DNA of 64,000 bases. Source: Enterobacter sp. 638. Lineage in GTDB: Bacteria > Pseudomonadota > Gammaproteobacteria > Enterobacterales > Enterobacteriaceae. Each line of letters opens with the position of its first letter. Position 1 is the stretch's first letter. Position numbers and translations under genes: made by a program. The stretch covers positions 2,046,001 to 2,110,000 of the forward strand of contig NC_009436.1 of NCBI RefSeq assembly GCF_000016325.1. The letters are read 5' to 3'. Under the pieces are notes generated by a model. That model had not been told where the DNA came from. It did no database searches and saw nothing but the letters and a program-made list of their open reading frames with translations. Shown piece by piece: positions 54,214-63,903 of this stretch.

Positions 54214-54960
54214 TCAGCCGCGATGCACGCTTAAACCGGCAAAGCTCTGACTGACCGGCATCATTTCGACGGTGTTGATATTGACGTGTTTTGGCAGCGT
54301 CGCCACCCACCAGACCGTTTCGGTGACATCTTCAGCGCTCAGCGCTTCGGTGTTCTCATAGGTTTTTCCTGCTTTCGCATCATCACCTTTGAAACGCACG
54401 TTAGAGAACTCGGTGCCTCCGACCAGGCCTGGCTCAATGTCCGTGACGCGGATAGCAGTGCCATGCAAATCGGTACGCAGATTCAGGCTGAACTGGCGAA
54501 CGAACGCTTTCGTCGCGCCGTAGACGTTGCCGCCCGCGTAAGGCCAGCTACCCGCGGTGGAACCGATATTGATGATGTGACCACGGTTGCGCTCGACCAT
54601 GCCTGGCAGAACGGCACGGGTCATATACACCAGCCCTTTATTGTTGGTGTCGATCATGTTTTCCCAGTCTTCAACGCTGGCTTTGTGCGCCGGTTCCATG
54701 CCCAGCGCCAGACCGGCGTTGTTGACCAGCACGTCGATATCACGCCAGTCCGCAGGCAGATTCGCCATCATTTCTTCGATTGCGGCGCGATTACGCACGT
54801 CGAGCTGTGCCGTCAAAATACTGTCGCCCAACTCGTCTTTCAGCTCCTGTAAACGCTCCTGACGACGGCCGGTTGCAATCACTTTGTGTCCGTTGGCGAC
54901 GAAGCGACGCGTGATGCTTTCACCAAAACCCGCCGTTGCCCCGGTAACTAAAATAATCAT
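54214..54960 (-). CDS. ydfG: YdfG, NADP-dependent 3-hydroxy acid dehydrogenase
   Basis: This is a 248-residue short-chain dehydrogenase, the same length as E. coli YdfG, that oxidises L-allo-threonine, L-serine and 3-hydroxypropionate or reduces malonic semialdehyde with NADP. The cofactor loop MIILVTGATAGFGESITRRF, NNAGLAL, the catalytic Ser (NIGSTAGSW) and Tyr-Lys (VYGATKAFV) are all present. I chose the ATG at 54960, giving MIILVTG at the very N-terminus as in E. coli. It is divergent from dcp. Confidence 0.95.
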   Translation of the reverse strand: MIILVTGATAGFGESITRRFVANGHKVIATGRRQERLQELKDELGDSILTAQLDVRNRAAIEEMMANLPADWRDIDVLVNNAGLALGMEPAHKASVEDWENMIDTNNKGLVYMTRAVLPGMVERNRGHIINIGSTAGSWPYAGGNVYGATKAFVRQFSLNLRTDLHGTAIRVTDIEPGLVGGTEFSNVRFKGDDAKAGKTYENTEALSAEDVTETVWWVATLPKHVNINTVEMMPVSQSFAGLSVHRG

Positions 54961-55113
54961 CTCACTGTTCCTCAACGCTTTTTGTGTTGTATTACCATAG
55001 CACGCCCGTTAGCACGGCGTTAAGGCAACTTTTGTTACCCGACGTGTGCCAGGGATTGCAGCCCGCAGCTGCCTGTCTTACTCTGGGAAAATGATACTGC
55101 GCAGGAGTTAAAC

Positions 55114-57153
55114 ATGTCCGTTGCCAATCCGTTTTTTGAAGTCAGCTTGTTGCCTTACCGGGCGCCTCGCTTTGATATTATTGAGGACAGCCATTATCGC
55201 CCGGCGTTTGATGTGGCGACGCGCCAGAAGCGGGCGGAAATCGCCGCCATTATTGCAGACACGGCTGCGCCCGATTTCACCAATACCGTGCTGGCCCTGG
55301 AGAAAAGCGGCGTCATGCTTTCCCGCGTCAGCAGCGTATTTTTCGCCATGACGTCATCCCATACCAACGATTATCTTCAGGAACTCGATGAGGCGTTCTC
55401 TACTGAACTGGCGGGGTTATCCAATGATATTTGGCTGAATGACGCGCTGTTTTCTCGCGTCGAGGCCGTCTGGCAAGAGCGGGAATCGCTGGATGGCGAG
55501 TCGCGTCGCTTGGTCGAACAGACGTATCAGCATTTTGTCCTGGCGGGTGCAACGCTCAGTGAAGCGCAAAAATTGGAGCTAAAAGCGCTCAATACCGAGT
55601 CAGCGTCGTTGACCAGCCAGTTTAATCAACGTCTATTGGCAGCGGATAAAGCCGGGGGGCTGGTGGTGGATGATGTTCATCAGCTCGATGGATTATCGCC
55701 CGATGAAATCGCCTCTGCTGCGCAGGCCGCCACTGACAAAGGGCTGGCCGATCGCTGGCTGATTCCCCTGCTGAACACCACTCAACAGCCCGCGCTGGCA
55801 GCGTTGCGCGATCGACAAACGCGCGAAAATCTGTTTATGGCCGGTTGGTTACGCACCCAAAAAGGTGATGAGCACGATACGCAGCACATCGTTCGTCGGC
55901 TGGTGGCGTTACGCGCGCGGCAGGCACAACTGCTTGGCTTTGACAATTACGCCAGCTGGAGCACCGCCGATCAGATGGCGAAAACCCCGGAGGCAGCGCT
56001 GGCATTTATGCGCGGAATCGTTCCGGCAGCACGCGCTCGTGCTGAGCGGGAACAGGCGGATATCCAGACGGTAATCGACGACCAGCAGGGCGGATTCAGC
56101 GTGCAGGCATGGGACTGGGCCTTTTACGCCGAGCGGGTGCGTCTGGGGAAATACGCGCTGGATGAATCGCAAATCAAACCGTACTTAGCACTTAACAGAG
56201 CGCTGGAAGATGGTGTGTTCTGGGCGGCCAGCCAGCTTTTTGGCATCCGTTTTGTCGAGCGATTTGATATTCCCGTCTACCACCCAGATGTCCGCGTGTG
56301 GGAGATATTCGATCATAATGGCGAAGGTATGGCGCTGTTTTACGGCGATTTCTTCGCGCGGGATTCCAAAGGTGGCGGGGCGTGGATGGGCAATTTCGTT
56401 GAGCAATCGCACGAGTTTGCCGCACGCCCGGTGATTTACAACGTCTGTAATTATCAAAAACCGGCCAACGGTCAGACGGCGCTGCTCTCCTGGGACGACG
56501 TCATCACGCTGTTCCATGAATTTGGCCATACCCTGCACGGCCTGTTTGCCAATCAACGTTTTGCCACGTTATCCGGGACCAATACGCCGCGCGATTTCGT
56601 CGAATTCCCGTCGCAAATCAATGAGCATTGGGCCAGCCATCCGCAGGTTTTTGCCCGTTTTGCCCGGCACTATCAGACAGGCGAACCGATGCCAGATGCC
56701 CTGCGCGAAAAAATGCTCAATGCCACGCAGTTCAACAAAGGTTACGACATGACCGAACTGCTTAGCGCGGCGCTACTGGATATGAACTGGCACGCGATTG
56801 ATGTGCAGGAAAACGTAGAAGATCTCGACACCTTCGAATCTGCCGCGCTGAAAAAAGAGGGTCTGGATCTGCCTGCCGTACCACCGCGCTATCGCAGCAG
56901 TTATTTTGCCCATATCTTCGGCGGTGGATACGCGGCGGGGTATTACGCCTATTTGTGGACGCAAATGCTGGCCGACGACGGCTATCAGTGGTTTGAAGAG
57001 CACGGCGGATTGACGCGCGAGAACGGACAGAAATTCCGTGAAGCCATTTTATCGCGCGGGAACAGCACGGATTTAGCTGAACTTTATCGTGATTGGCGTG
57101 GACACGATCCAAAGCTTGAACCGATGCTGGTGAATCGTGGCTTGAACGGATAA
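55114..57153 (+). CDS. dcp: Dcp, peptidyl-dipeptidase
   Basis: This is a 679-residue M3-family zinc metallopeptidase that removes C-terminal dipeptides, including from N-acetylated peptides, in the cytoplasm. The HEFGH zinc motif is in LFHEFGHTLHGLFANQ, with the third ligand Glu following in FVEFPSQINEHW. It is close to E. coli Dcp in length (681). No signal peptide is present. It is followed by a terminator. Confidence 0.96.
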   Translation: MSVANPFFEVSLLPYRAPRFDIIEDSHYRPAFDVATRQKRAEIAAIIADTAAPDFTNTVLALEKSGVMLSRVSSVFFAMTSSHTNDYLQELDEAFSTELAGLSNDIWLNDALFSRVEAVWQERESLDGESRRLVEQTYQHFVLAGATLSEAQKLELKALNTESASLTSQFNQRLLAADKAGGLVVDDVHQLDGLSPDEIASAAQAATDKGLADRWLIPLLNTTQQPALAALRDRQTRENLFMAGWLRTQKGDEHDTQHIVRRLVALRARQAQLLGFDNYASWSTADQMAKTPEAALAFMRGIVPAARARAEREQADIQTVIDDQQGGFSVQAWDWAFYAERVRLGKYALDESQIKPYLALNRALEDGVFWAASQLFGIRFVERFDIPVYHPDVRVWEIFDHNGEGMALFYGDFFARDSKGGGAWMGNFVEQSHEFAARPVIYNVCNYQKPANGQTALLSWDDVITLFHEFGHTLHGLFANQRFATLSGTNTPRDFVEFPSQINEHWASHPQVFARFARHYQTGEPMPDALREKMLNATQFNKGYDMTELLSAALLDMNWHAIDVQENVEDLDTFESAALKKEGLDLPAVPPRYRSSYFAHIFGGGYAAGYYAYLWTQMLADDGYQWFEEHGGLTRENGQKFREAILSRGNSTDLAELYRDWRGHDPKLEPMLVNRGLNG

Positions 57154-57491
57154 GCGTTATTTATGCTGGAAAAAGAACCGGGTGCGATACCCGGCTTTTT
57201 ATATTCGATTTCCTTTCATAAAATGGCTCCGCGTCCGCAATTCTACGGCTAACCATCTCAAATATTGTCACGTTTTGGATCCCATATTTCCTTACATCGG
57301 ACATGTAAAAAACTTTTATCCAATAGGCCCCGCAGGGGGGACTTCTCGTTAACGAGTAATCGTTTCTCTTTGCTTGAGAACTGGCATGATATATAGCGTA
57401 AATGCGCATCTTCATAGTTAATTTATCAAGGGGGTGTTTTTAAGATGAGACAACGCACGTATATTAGAAATGTATGATAAGAAAGGAAAAT
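57154..57491. other. Gap between dcp and an exported hypothetical protein
   Basis: Apart from the dcp terminator I see no gene in these 338 bases. The right end is AT-rich and should hold the promoter of the downstream gene. A minus-strand frame at 57161-57415 has no family or ribosome site. Confidence 0.5.
57175..57200 (+). terminator. Terminator after dcp
   Basis: The stem CCGGGT/ACCCGG with loop GCGAT is followed by CTTTTTAT and begins 25 bases after the dcp stop codon. Confidence 0.85.
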
Positions 57492-58022
57492 ATGAGTATG
57501 TTTAGATGCCTCGCTTTTGCAACATTCCTGCTGACCCCGGTAATTTGCTTTGGGGCAGCACATGAAGAAATAGTGCGTTTAAATGCAGAACAAAAGGCGG
57601 GTAGTCAGCTTGTTTGTCATGTCCCACTGAATATTATCGTCGACCAGAAGCCCGTTACACTGGATTTTAAAAACAGTATGACGGTGATTTCAAATCGGGG
57701 TAGCACCAGGACATATCAGGTTATCGCAACGTTTGTACCTAATGGCGCAACCCTACCTATTATCACACAACACTACCGCCTCAACGTCATTACAGACGAA
57801 ACAGGCCAAACACATAAAATCGATCCGAACAGCGTCAGCGTAACAAGTCCATACTCTGCGGAGATGGCCAAAAACAATGAATCCCAGCTGCGTAATGCAC
57901 CTGAAAGTTATCAATCCGATAGCATGGTGACGGTGACTGATTTCCCGGACTTCGAGATTCAGGGATATGAAAATGGCCCTGTTACTCGATGTACTATTGT
58001 CTCTGACAAAAGTAATGGGTAG
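57492..58022 (+). CDS. Hypothetical exported protein
   Basis: This is a 176-residue protein with a signal peptide (MSMFRCLAFATFLLTPVICF, cleavage near GAAHEE). The mature part is beta-rich, with two Cys (SQLVCHVPLN and VTRCTIVSD) that may form a disulfide. I chose the ATG at 57492, six bases after AAAGGAA. The start at 57474 is also open. I do not recognise the family. E. coli has no gene of this kind between dcp and ldhA, so it is a local insertion. It is convergent with ldhA. Confidence 0.65.
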   Translation: MSMFRCLAFATFLLTPVICFGAAHEEIVRLNAEQKAGSQLVCHVPLNIIVDQKPVTLDFKNSMTVISNRGSTRTYQVIATFVPNGATLPIITQHYRLNVITDETGQTHKIDPNSVSVTSPYSAEMAKNNESQLRNAPESYQSDSMVTVTDFPDFEIQGYENGPVTRCTIVSDKSNG

Positions 58023-58090
58023 TGCGCGTCGTAGGTACAGGATGCTTACTGTTCGTCGAGGGGAGGTTGTTCCCTAAAATAGCAAAGCAT

Positions 58091-58120
58091 AAAAAAGCCG
58101 GATTTTAACCCGGCTTTTTA
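58091..58120. terminator. Bidirectional terminator before ldhA
   Basis: The stem AAAAAGCCGG/CCGGCTTTTT lies between the exported hypothetical gene and convergent ldhA and can act in both directions. Confidence 0.85.
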
Positions 58121-58126
58121 AGATGT

Positions 58127-59116
58127 TTACGCCAGCTCGTTCGGGCTGGTTTCGCCTTTTTCCAGCTGCTGCAAGTTGCCCAGCGTCGTTTCCGAAATAC
58201 TGATCAGCGCTTCGGCGGTTAAAAACGCCTGATGACCGGTAAACAACACGTTATGGCAGGCGGATAAGCGGCGGAACACGTCGTCCTGAATCACGTCGTT
58301 AGACTTGTCTTCAAAGAACAGGTCGCGTTCGTTCTCATAAACGTCCATCCCCAGCGCGCCGATTTTTTGCGTTTTCAGCGCTTCGATGGCGGCCTGAGAA
58401 TCAATCAGAGCACCACGGCTGGTATTAATGATCATCACACCGTCTTTCATCTGTTCGAACGCACTTTCATTCAACAGATGATAGTTTTCCGGCGTCAGCG
58501 GGCAGTGCAGAGAAATGACGTCCGACTCGGAGAACAGCGTTTGCAGATCGACATATTCAACACCCAGTTCTAGCGCAGCGGCGCTTGGGTACGGATCAAA
58601 CGCCAGCAGGCGCATGCCGAAACCTTTAAGAATACGCAGGGCGGCGATCCCGATTTTTCCCGTACCAATCACCCCGGCGGTTTTGCCGTACATAGTGAAG
58701 CCGGTCAGGCCTTCGAGAGAGAAGTTCGCATCGCGGGTACGCTGATAAGCGCGGTGAATTCGACGGTTAAGCGACATCATCATGCCGATGGCATGTTCCG
58801 CAACCGCCTCAGGCGAATACGCCGGAACGCGAACCACTTTCAGACCCAGCTCTTTGGCGGCGTCCAGATCGACATTATTGAAGCCGGCACAGCGCAGAGC
58901 GATGTATTTCACGCCATGCTTTTTCAACTCTTCCAGAACCGGACGGCTACCGTCATCGTTCACAAAAATACAGACGGCTTCGCAGCCATGCGCAGTTTTG
59001 GCGGTTTTTTCGTTCAGCAGAAAGTCGAAAAATTCAAGTTCGAATCCGTAAGACTCGTTAACATGTTGCAGATACTTTTTATCGTACTGTTTCGTGCTAT
59101 ATACCGCGAGTTTCAT
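58127..59116 (-). CDS. ldhA: LdhA, fermentative D-lactate dehydrogenase
   Basis: This is a 329-residue NADH-dependent enzyme that reduces pyruvate to D-lactate during anaerobic growth, the same length as E. coli LdhA. The nucleotide loop AGVIGTGKIGIAALRIL, the substrate Arg in INTSRGALIDSQ, and the catalytic His in VLFTGHQAFLT are present, as in other D-2-hydroxyacid dehydrogenases. It is divergent from ydbH across 210 bases, as in E. coli. Confidence 0.97.
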   Translation of the reverse strand: MKLAVYSTKQYDKKYLQHVNESYGFELEFFDFLLNEKTAKTAHGCEAVCIFVNDDGSRPVLEELKKHGVKYIALRCAGFNNVDLDAAKELGLKVVRVPAYSPEAVAEHAIGMMMSLNRRIHRAYQRTRDANFSLEGLTGFTMYGKTAGVIGTGKIGIAALRILKGFGMRLLAFDPYPSAAALELGVEYVDLQTLFSESDVISLHCPLTPENYHLLNESAFEQMKDGVMIINTSRGALIDSQAAIEALKTQKIGALGMDVYENERDLFFEDKSNDVIQDDVFRRLSACHNVLFTGHQAFLTAEALISISETTLGNLQQLEKGETSPNELA

Positions 59117-59326
59117 AAGACTTTCTCCAGTGATTTTACATTCACGTTAGCATGATTAAAATATTCTTACAATTTCTAAAATATTATTGATTTCAATAAG
59201 TTCGATGAATAATTTTACAGCATCTATCCTTAAAAAAGGCGTTGGCTACACTTGATTGGCTAAACATGACACAATACGGGGCAATGCAGGCTTATTTATT
59301 TTGCAAAATCAGGATATTAACTGCCC

Positions 59327-61966
59327 ATGAAGGGTAAATACAAAGCCGCAATCGCGCTCCTGTTACTGATCATACTGTTGCCGCTGACGCTGCTGATGAC
59401 GCTCGCCCAGTGGGTACCAACGCTTGCCGGGATCTGGCTGCCCGTCGGGACGCGTATTGCGTTCGAGCAAAGCCCACGCCTCACCCGTAACCACATTGTG
59501 ATTCCCGATCTCCGCTATCTGGTCGAAGATTGCGAAATCGCCCGCGTCGAGAACGCCACGCTTTCGCACCCCAGTCGCTGGAAACTTGAGGTCGGCGCGC
59601 TGGATCTCAATACCGCCTGCCTCAATAAATTGCCGCAAGCCGAGCAATCCCAGGCCGCGCCCAAAACGCTCGCCGAATGGCAATCTATGCTGCCGTACAC
59701 CTGGCTCACCATCGATCGTTTGACGTTGTCGCCATGGCAACAGTGGCAGGGAAAGCTCAACGTATCATTGACGCCATCAATGCAGGAAATCACTTATCAG
59801 GGTGAACAGGTCAAAGTACGCGGCAAGTTACGTGGACAAAGCCTGACCATCAGTGAGTTCGAGCTTCACCTTCCTCAGGCGGAACAGCCCATCAAGCTGG
59901 CCGGTGAATTTACCCTGCCATTAATACTGGATGGCGCTCCCGTGCAAGGCCACGCGCAGGCGACGTTTAACGTGCCACAAATTCCGTCGCTGGTGGATGC
60001 CGATCTCGACTGGGAAGACAACCGTGGGCAGCTGGTGGTCATGGCGCGGGGTAACCCCGATCCGTTGCTTGATTTGCCCTGGCAGCTTACCGCAGAACAG
60101 TTAACGGTCAGTGACGGACGCTGGCACTGGGATCTCTCCGGTTTGCCGCTGAGTGGGCGCGTTGGCGTCAAAGTGGAAAACTGGCAGCAGGGCCTCGAAT
60201 CTGCAACGATAAGCGGTCGTCTGAACATCCTGACGCAGGGCGATGCCGGTAAAGGGAACGCGGTGCTGACCCTTGGACCGGGCAAACTCAGCATGGACAA
60301 TAGCGCCATGCCGCTCCAGTTAACGGGCGAAGCCAAACACAACGATCTGATTCTGTATGCCATTCTTCCGGCCCAATTTACGGGCAGCTTGGCCGATCCA
60401 CAGCTGACGTTTGAACCGGGCGCACTGCTGCGTTCGCGCGGTCGAATTATTGATTCACTGAATATCGACGAAATACGCTGGCCGTTGGCGGGAGTTAAGC
60501 TCTCACAAAAGGGCGTCGACGGGCGTTTGCAGGCGATCCTCAAGGCGCATGAAAACGAGATGGGTGATTTTGTGCTGCATCTCGACGGACAGGCAAACGA
60601 CTTTTTGGCGGACAAAGGGCTGTGGCGTTGGCGCTACTGGGGTGACGGACATTTCACGCCGATGAATGCGCGCTGGGATGTGGCCGGGAAAGGAGAATGG
60701 CGCGACAGCGCAATCGAGCTGACCGCGTTGTCGACTGGATTCGATAAGCTGGAATACGGCACCATGCTGGTGAGCAAACCCCGACTAGTGCTGGAGCACC
60801 CGGTACGCTGGCAGCGTGATGAAACCACTCCGCACTTTAGCGGGGCGCTATCGCTGGATGCGCAGCAAACGACGTTTTCTGGCGGGAGCGTACTCCCGCC
60901 ATCGACGCTTAAATTCAGCGTCGACGGGCGTGATCCCACGTTTTTCCAGTTTAAAGGCGATCTGCATGCAGGCAAGATTGGCCCGGTTCAGGTTAATGGT
61001 CGTTGGGACGGAGAACGCCTGCGCGGTCAGGCATGGTGGCCAAAACAGTCACTCAACGTATTCCAGCCGTTGGTTCCGCCCGACTGGAAAATGAACCTGC
61101 GCGAGGGTGAGCTTTATGCGCAAGTGGCATTTTCGGCGGCTGCAGGTCAGGGCTTTGAAGCGGGCGGGCACGGCGTGCTGAAAAGCGGCAGCGTCTGGAT
61201 GCCGGATAACCAAATCAACGGCGCGGATTTTGTCCTGCCGTTCCGCTTTAGCGAGGGTACATGGTCGCTCGGAACGCGCGGTCCGGTGACGTTGCGTATC
61301 GCAGAAGTCGTTAACCAGGTCACTGCGCGGAATATCACGGCCGATTTGCAAGGCGATTACCCGTGGAGTGAAGACAATCCGCTCCTGCTCACCAACGTCA
61401 GCACCGACGTCCTGGGTGGGAAAATCACGATGCAACAGTTACGGATGCCCCAACACGATCCGGCGCTGCTTCGGGTGCAGAATATTTCTGCCAGCGAATT
61501 GATAAGCGCGGTCAATCCGAAGCAATTTACGATGTCCGGCCCGGTCAGCGGGGCGCTGCCGTTCTGGCTGGAAAACGAAAAATGGATAATCAAAGACGGC
61601 TGGTTAACCAATCCCGGACCGATGACGTTACGCATTGATAAAGACACGGCAGATGCCATCGTCAAAGACAATATGGTGGCGGGCGTGGCGATTAACTGGC
61701 TTCGTTATATGGAAATTTCTCGCTCGTGGACGAAAATCAATGTAGATAATTTAGGTGTCCTGACCATGCAGGCGGCTATAAAAGGCACCAGCCGCGTCGA
61801 TGGTAAAAGCAATGCGGTGAACCTCAATTACACCCATGAAGAGAACATTTTCACCCTGTGGCGCAGCCTGCGCTATGGCGATAATTTACAGGCATGGCTT
61901 GAGCAACATGCGGCGTTACCTGAAGCCCGCTGTCCGACAGGCAAGGAATGTGAGGAACAACGATGA
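59327..61966 (+). CDS. ydbH: YdbH, AsmA-like phospholipid transport protein
   Basis: This is an 879-residue protein anchored by one N-terminal membrane helix (AAIALLLLIILLPLTLLMTL), followed by a very long, beta-strand-rich periplasmic part. YdbH belongs to the AsmA-like group with TamB and YhdP. In E. coli the three together carry phospholipids to the outer membrane. YdbH works with the lipoprotein YnbE at the outer membrane. The ynbE start overlaps its stop by four bases (ATGA), so the two are translationally coupled. Confidence 0.95.
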   Translation: MKGKYKAAIALLLLIILLPLTLLMTLAQWVPTLAGIWLPVGTRIAFEQSPRLTRNHIVIPDLRYLVEDCEIARVENATLSHPSRWKLEVGALDLNTACLNKLPQAEQSQAAPKTLAEWQSMLPYTWLTIDRLTLSPWQQWQGKLNVSLTPSMQEITYQGEQVKVRGKLRGQSLTISEFELHLPQAEQPIKLAGEFTLPLILDGAPVQGHAQATFNVPQIPSLVDADLDWEDNRGQLVVMARGNPDPLLDLPWQLTAEQLTVSDGRWHWDLSGLPLSGRVGVKVENWQQGLESATISGRLNILTQGDAGKGNAVLTLGPGKLSMDNSAMPLQLTGEAKHNDLILYAILPAQFTGSLADPQLTFEPGALLRSRGRIIDSLNIDEIRWPLAGVKLSQKGVDGRLQAILKAHENEMGDFVLHLDGQANDFLADKGLWRWRYWGDGHFTPMNARWDVAGKGEWRDSAIELTALSTGFDKLEYGTMLVSKPRLVLEHPVRWQRDETTPHFSGALSLDAQQTTFSGGSVLPPSTLKFSVDGRDPTFFQFKGDLHAGKIGPVQVNGRWDGERLRGQAWWPKQSLNVFQPLVPPDWKMNLREGELYAQVAFSAAAGQGFEAGGHGVLKSGSVWMPDNQINGADFVLPFRFSEGTWSLGTRGPVTLRIAEVVNQVTARNITADLQGDYPWSEDNPLLLTNVSTDVLGGKITMQQLRMPQHDPALLRVQNISASELISAVNPKQFTMSGPVSGALPFWLENEKWIIKDGWLTNPGPMTLRIDKDTADAIVKDNMVAGVAINWLRYMEISRSWTKINVDNLGVLTMQAAIKGTSRVDGKSNAVNLNYTHEENIFTLWRSLRYGDNLQAWLEQHAALPEARCPTGKECEEQR

Positions 61967-62154
61967 AAAAGCTGGCAGGCGCGCTGGGCGTAGTCATTGT
62001 CTCGATGCTGACAGGCTGTACGCCACGTATCGAAGTGGCCGCCCCCAAAGAGCCGATCACCATCAACATGAACGTCAAAATCGAACACGAAATCCATATT
62101 AAAGTGGATAAAGACGTCGAAACGCTGCTGAAATCGCGCAGCGATCTGTTCTGA
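61963..62154 (+). CDS. ynbE: YnbE, lipoprotein partner of YdbH
   Basis: This is a 63-residue outer-membrane lipoprotein with lipobox LTGC (Cys19). Its short charged mature part has beta-strand sequence (ITINMNVKIEHEIHIKVDKD). In E. coli YnbE multimers are proposed to extend the beta-groove of YdbH so lipids can reach the outer membrane. Its start overlaps ydbH, and ydbL follows seven bases after. Confidence 0.94.
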   Translation: MKKLAGALGVVIVSMLTGCTPRIEVAAPKEPITINMNVKIEHEIHIKVDKDVETLLKSRSDLF

Positions 62155-62161
62155 GGATGCC

Positions 62162-62482
62162 ATGAAACAACGACTCGCAATCGGCCTTCTGGTGCTGGCA
62201 ATTAGCGCTCAGGTGCAGGCGATAACGCTAAATGAAGCGCGTGCGCAGGGACGCGTTGGGGAAACGCTGAGTGGTTACCTCGCGCCGGTCCGTCAGGATC
62301 CAGAAACCTTGGCGCTGGTGAGCGACATCAACGCCGCGCGCAGTGAGAGCTACCAAAAACTGGCTGACAGCAATAATCTGCCGGTGGATGAAGTGGCAAA
62401 AATGGCGGGGCAAAAGCTGGTCGCACGGGCGCAGCCGGGTGAATACGTTAAAGGCATTAACGGGAAATGGTTGAAAAAGTAA
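62162..62482 (+). CDS. ydbL: YdbL, periplasmic DUF1318 protein
   Basis: This is a 106-residue exported protein: signal peptide MKQRLAIGLLVLAISAQVQA, then a helical DUF1318 domain (LNEARAQGRVGETLSGYLAP). In E. coli YdbL helps YdbH-YnbE by keeping YnbE multimerisation in check. It is the third gene of the ydbH-ynbE-ydbL operon. Confidence 0.94.
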   Translation: MKQRLAIGLLVLAISAQVQAITLNEARAQGRVGETLSGYLAPVRQDPETLALVSDINAARSESYQKLADSNNLPVDEVAKMAGQKLVARAQPGEYVKGINGKWLKK

Positions 62483-62551
62483 GCCCTGATTGTGCCTGAA
62501 ACCTTCGCAAGGTTTGACGCCAAAGTACGGCCTGCGCGCCTCTGATAAAAA

Positions 62552-62609
62552 GTGATAATCGTAATGGCCGCTGATAAAGAGTGACCATCGTAATGGCCGC
62601 TGATAAAGG
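62552..62609 (+). repeat. 29-bp tandem repeat, two copies
   Basis: The unit runs GTGATAATCGTAATGGCC to CGCTGATAAAGA at 62552-62580 and recurs at 62581-62609 with three base changes. A partial earlier copy (CTGATAAAAA) lies just upstream. It follows the ydbL stop codon and lies outside any gene. Confidence 0.75.
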
Positions 62610-62617
62610 GCTTGCGT

Positions 62618-62664
62618 CGGCAAATACTTCACTTAAACCGCCGGCAAACCCTTCACTAAAACCT
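62618..62664 (+). repeat. 23-bp imperfect tandem repeat
   Basis: CGGCAAATACTTCACTTAAACC-type sequence at 62618-62640 is repeated at 62642-62664 with three or four changes. It directly continues the tandem tract at 62552-62609. Confidence 0.6.
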
Positions 62665-62748
62665 CTGCATCCGTTTTCATTTTTCGCGCGTAGCGGGTCA
62701 GGGACATTACTGCTCAGCGCTCAGCGGTGCTGCCGTTGTGTGTTTTCT

Positions 62749-62769
62749 CCCTCTCCCCGTGGGAGAGGG
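62749..62769. repeat. CCCTCTCCC hairpin, enterobacterial intergenic repeat
   Basis: A perfect 9-bp stem CCCTCTCCC/GGGAGAGGG with a three-base loop is followed by TTGGGGTGAGGGCA. This is a widely scattered intergenic motif in enterobacteria. It lies 28 bases after the diguanylate cyclase stop codon on the minus strand and may act as that gene's transcript end. Confidence 0.7.
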
Positions 62770-62796
62770 TTGGGGTGAGGGCATCAGACGACGCGA

Positions 62797-63903
62797 TCAC
62801 ACGGCCCAGCGGTCACGTCCAGCCTCTTTGGCGCGATACAGTGCGGCATCAGCCTGAGCAATTAACTGGCTCACGCTCAAACCTGGCGTCATTCCGGCAA
62901 TACCCAAGCTCACCGTCACGCAATCACTCACTTTTGAAGCGCTATGCGCAATCGCGAAAGCGCGCAACGTATCCTGAATGCGCGCCGCCACCTGTTCCGC
63001 CATTTCTGTGGAACAATCGAAAAGGATCACCACAAATTCCTCACCGCCATAGCGCGATACCACATCATCAGGTGTGCGTACCGACTGCTTCAGCGCCTTC
63101 GCCACGCGAGCCAGACATTCGTCTCCTGCCTGGTGGCCGTAGGTATCGTTGTAGAGTTTAAAATAATCGACGTCGAGCATAATCAGCGAAAAGGATTTCT
63201 GCTGGCTGACCGCGTTTTCCAGGACGCCTTCCATCGCGCGGCGATTGGCCGTTTCGGTCAACGCATCCTGATGCGCCAGCGCGTCCAGGCGTGCGATCAG
63301 CATCTGATTTTGCTGATTACGCTCCCAGGCCTCGTCAAACCAACGCAATAAAAGAATTCGCCCGAAGATAATAATCAGCGTAAACACCAGCCAGAGGGTG
63401 GCGAAGCGAATATTCACCCCGTGATTAAGCATGATGCTTGCCACGGGAAGCGCCAGCCACAGCGGTAGCACGTAGCAGAGCAGGCCACTCAAATGATAAT
63501 ACAGGGCGGTAATCGCGGTGAGGATCAGAATAACGTACAGCGGCCAGGCGTGCGGCAGCTTCCAGTAAACGATGAACCAGAAACAGCACACGGACCAGAT
63601 TGCGCTCAGCATCAGCAGCGCTGCGCCGATCCCCCGATAATGGCGTAAGGCCATCAAAACCAGCATCGCCGAAAGGCCAATGATGCCGAGCATCGCGCTG
63701 TTGATCAGCAAACTGGCGTGCAACGACACCTGGTAAAAGGCGTCGATGTTGTCGAACAAAGTGTTGCGCAGCCAAATCACCAGCGCAAAGCTGACGTTCA
63801 CGAAGGCCAGCCAGGGCATGTTCATCGCCAGCCCGCGCGCCACCATGGCCTCGCGAGTCGGCCAGGTCGTTAACTCAGGTCGCGGATGATGTCTTTTTTC
63901 CAT
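62797..63903 (-). CDS. Membrane diguanylate cyclase
   Basis: This is a 368-residue protein with about six to seven membrane helices in its first 190 residues (a MASE-like sensor) and a C-terminal GGDEF domain. The active site is intact: VSRYGGEEFVVIL, with DVDYFKLYNDTYGHQAGD before it. The position of the inhibitory RxxD is shifted by one (RTPD lies six, not five, residues before GGEEF), so product inhibition is doubtful. It should make c-di-GMP. The membrane sensor's signal is unknown. A second c-di-GMP enzyme is encoded at 28.7 kb. Confidence 0.9.
   Translation of the reverse strand: MEKRHHPRPELTTWPTREAMVARGLAMNMPWLAFVNVSFALVIWLRNTLFDNIDAFYQVSLHASLLINSAMLGIIGLSAMLVLMALRHYRGIGAALLMLSAIWSVCCFWFIVYWKLPHAWPLYVILILTAITALYYHLSGLLCYVLPLWLALPVASIMLNHGVNIRFATLWLVFTLIIIFGRILLLRWFDEAWERNQQNQMLIARLDALAHQDALTETANRRAMEGVLENAVSQQKSFSLIMLDVDYFKLYNDTYGHQAGDECLARVAKALKQSVRTPDDVVSRYGGEEFVVILFDCSTEMAEQVAARIQDTLRAFAIAHSASKVSDCVTVSLGIAGMTPGLSVSQLIAQADAALYRAKEAGRDRWAV

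Noticed and set aside
57161..57415. 84-residue minus-strand frame after dcp
   Set aside because: It runs through the dcp terminator and lacks a ribosome site.
62552..62664. CRISPR array
   Set aside because: The repeats are directly tandem without unique spacers, and there are no cas genes in the window.
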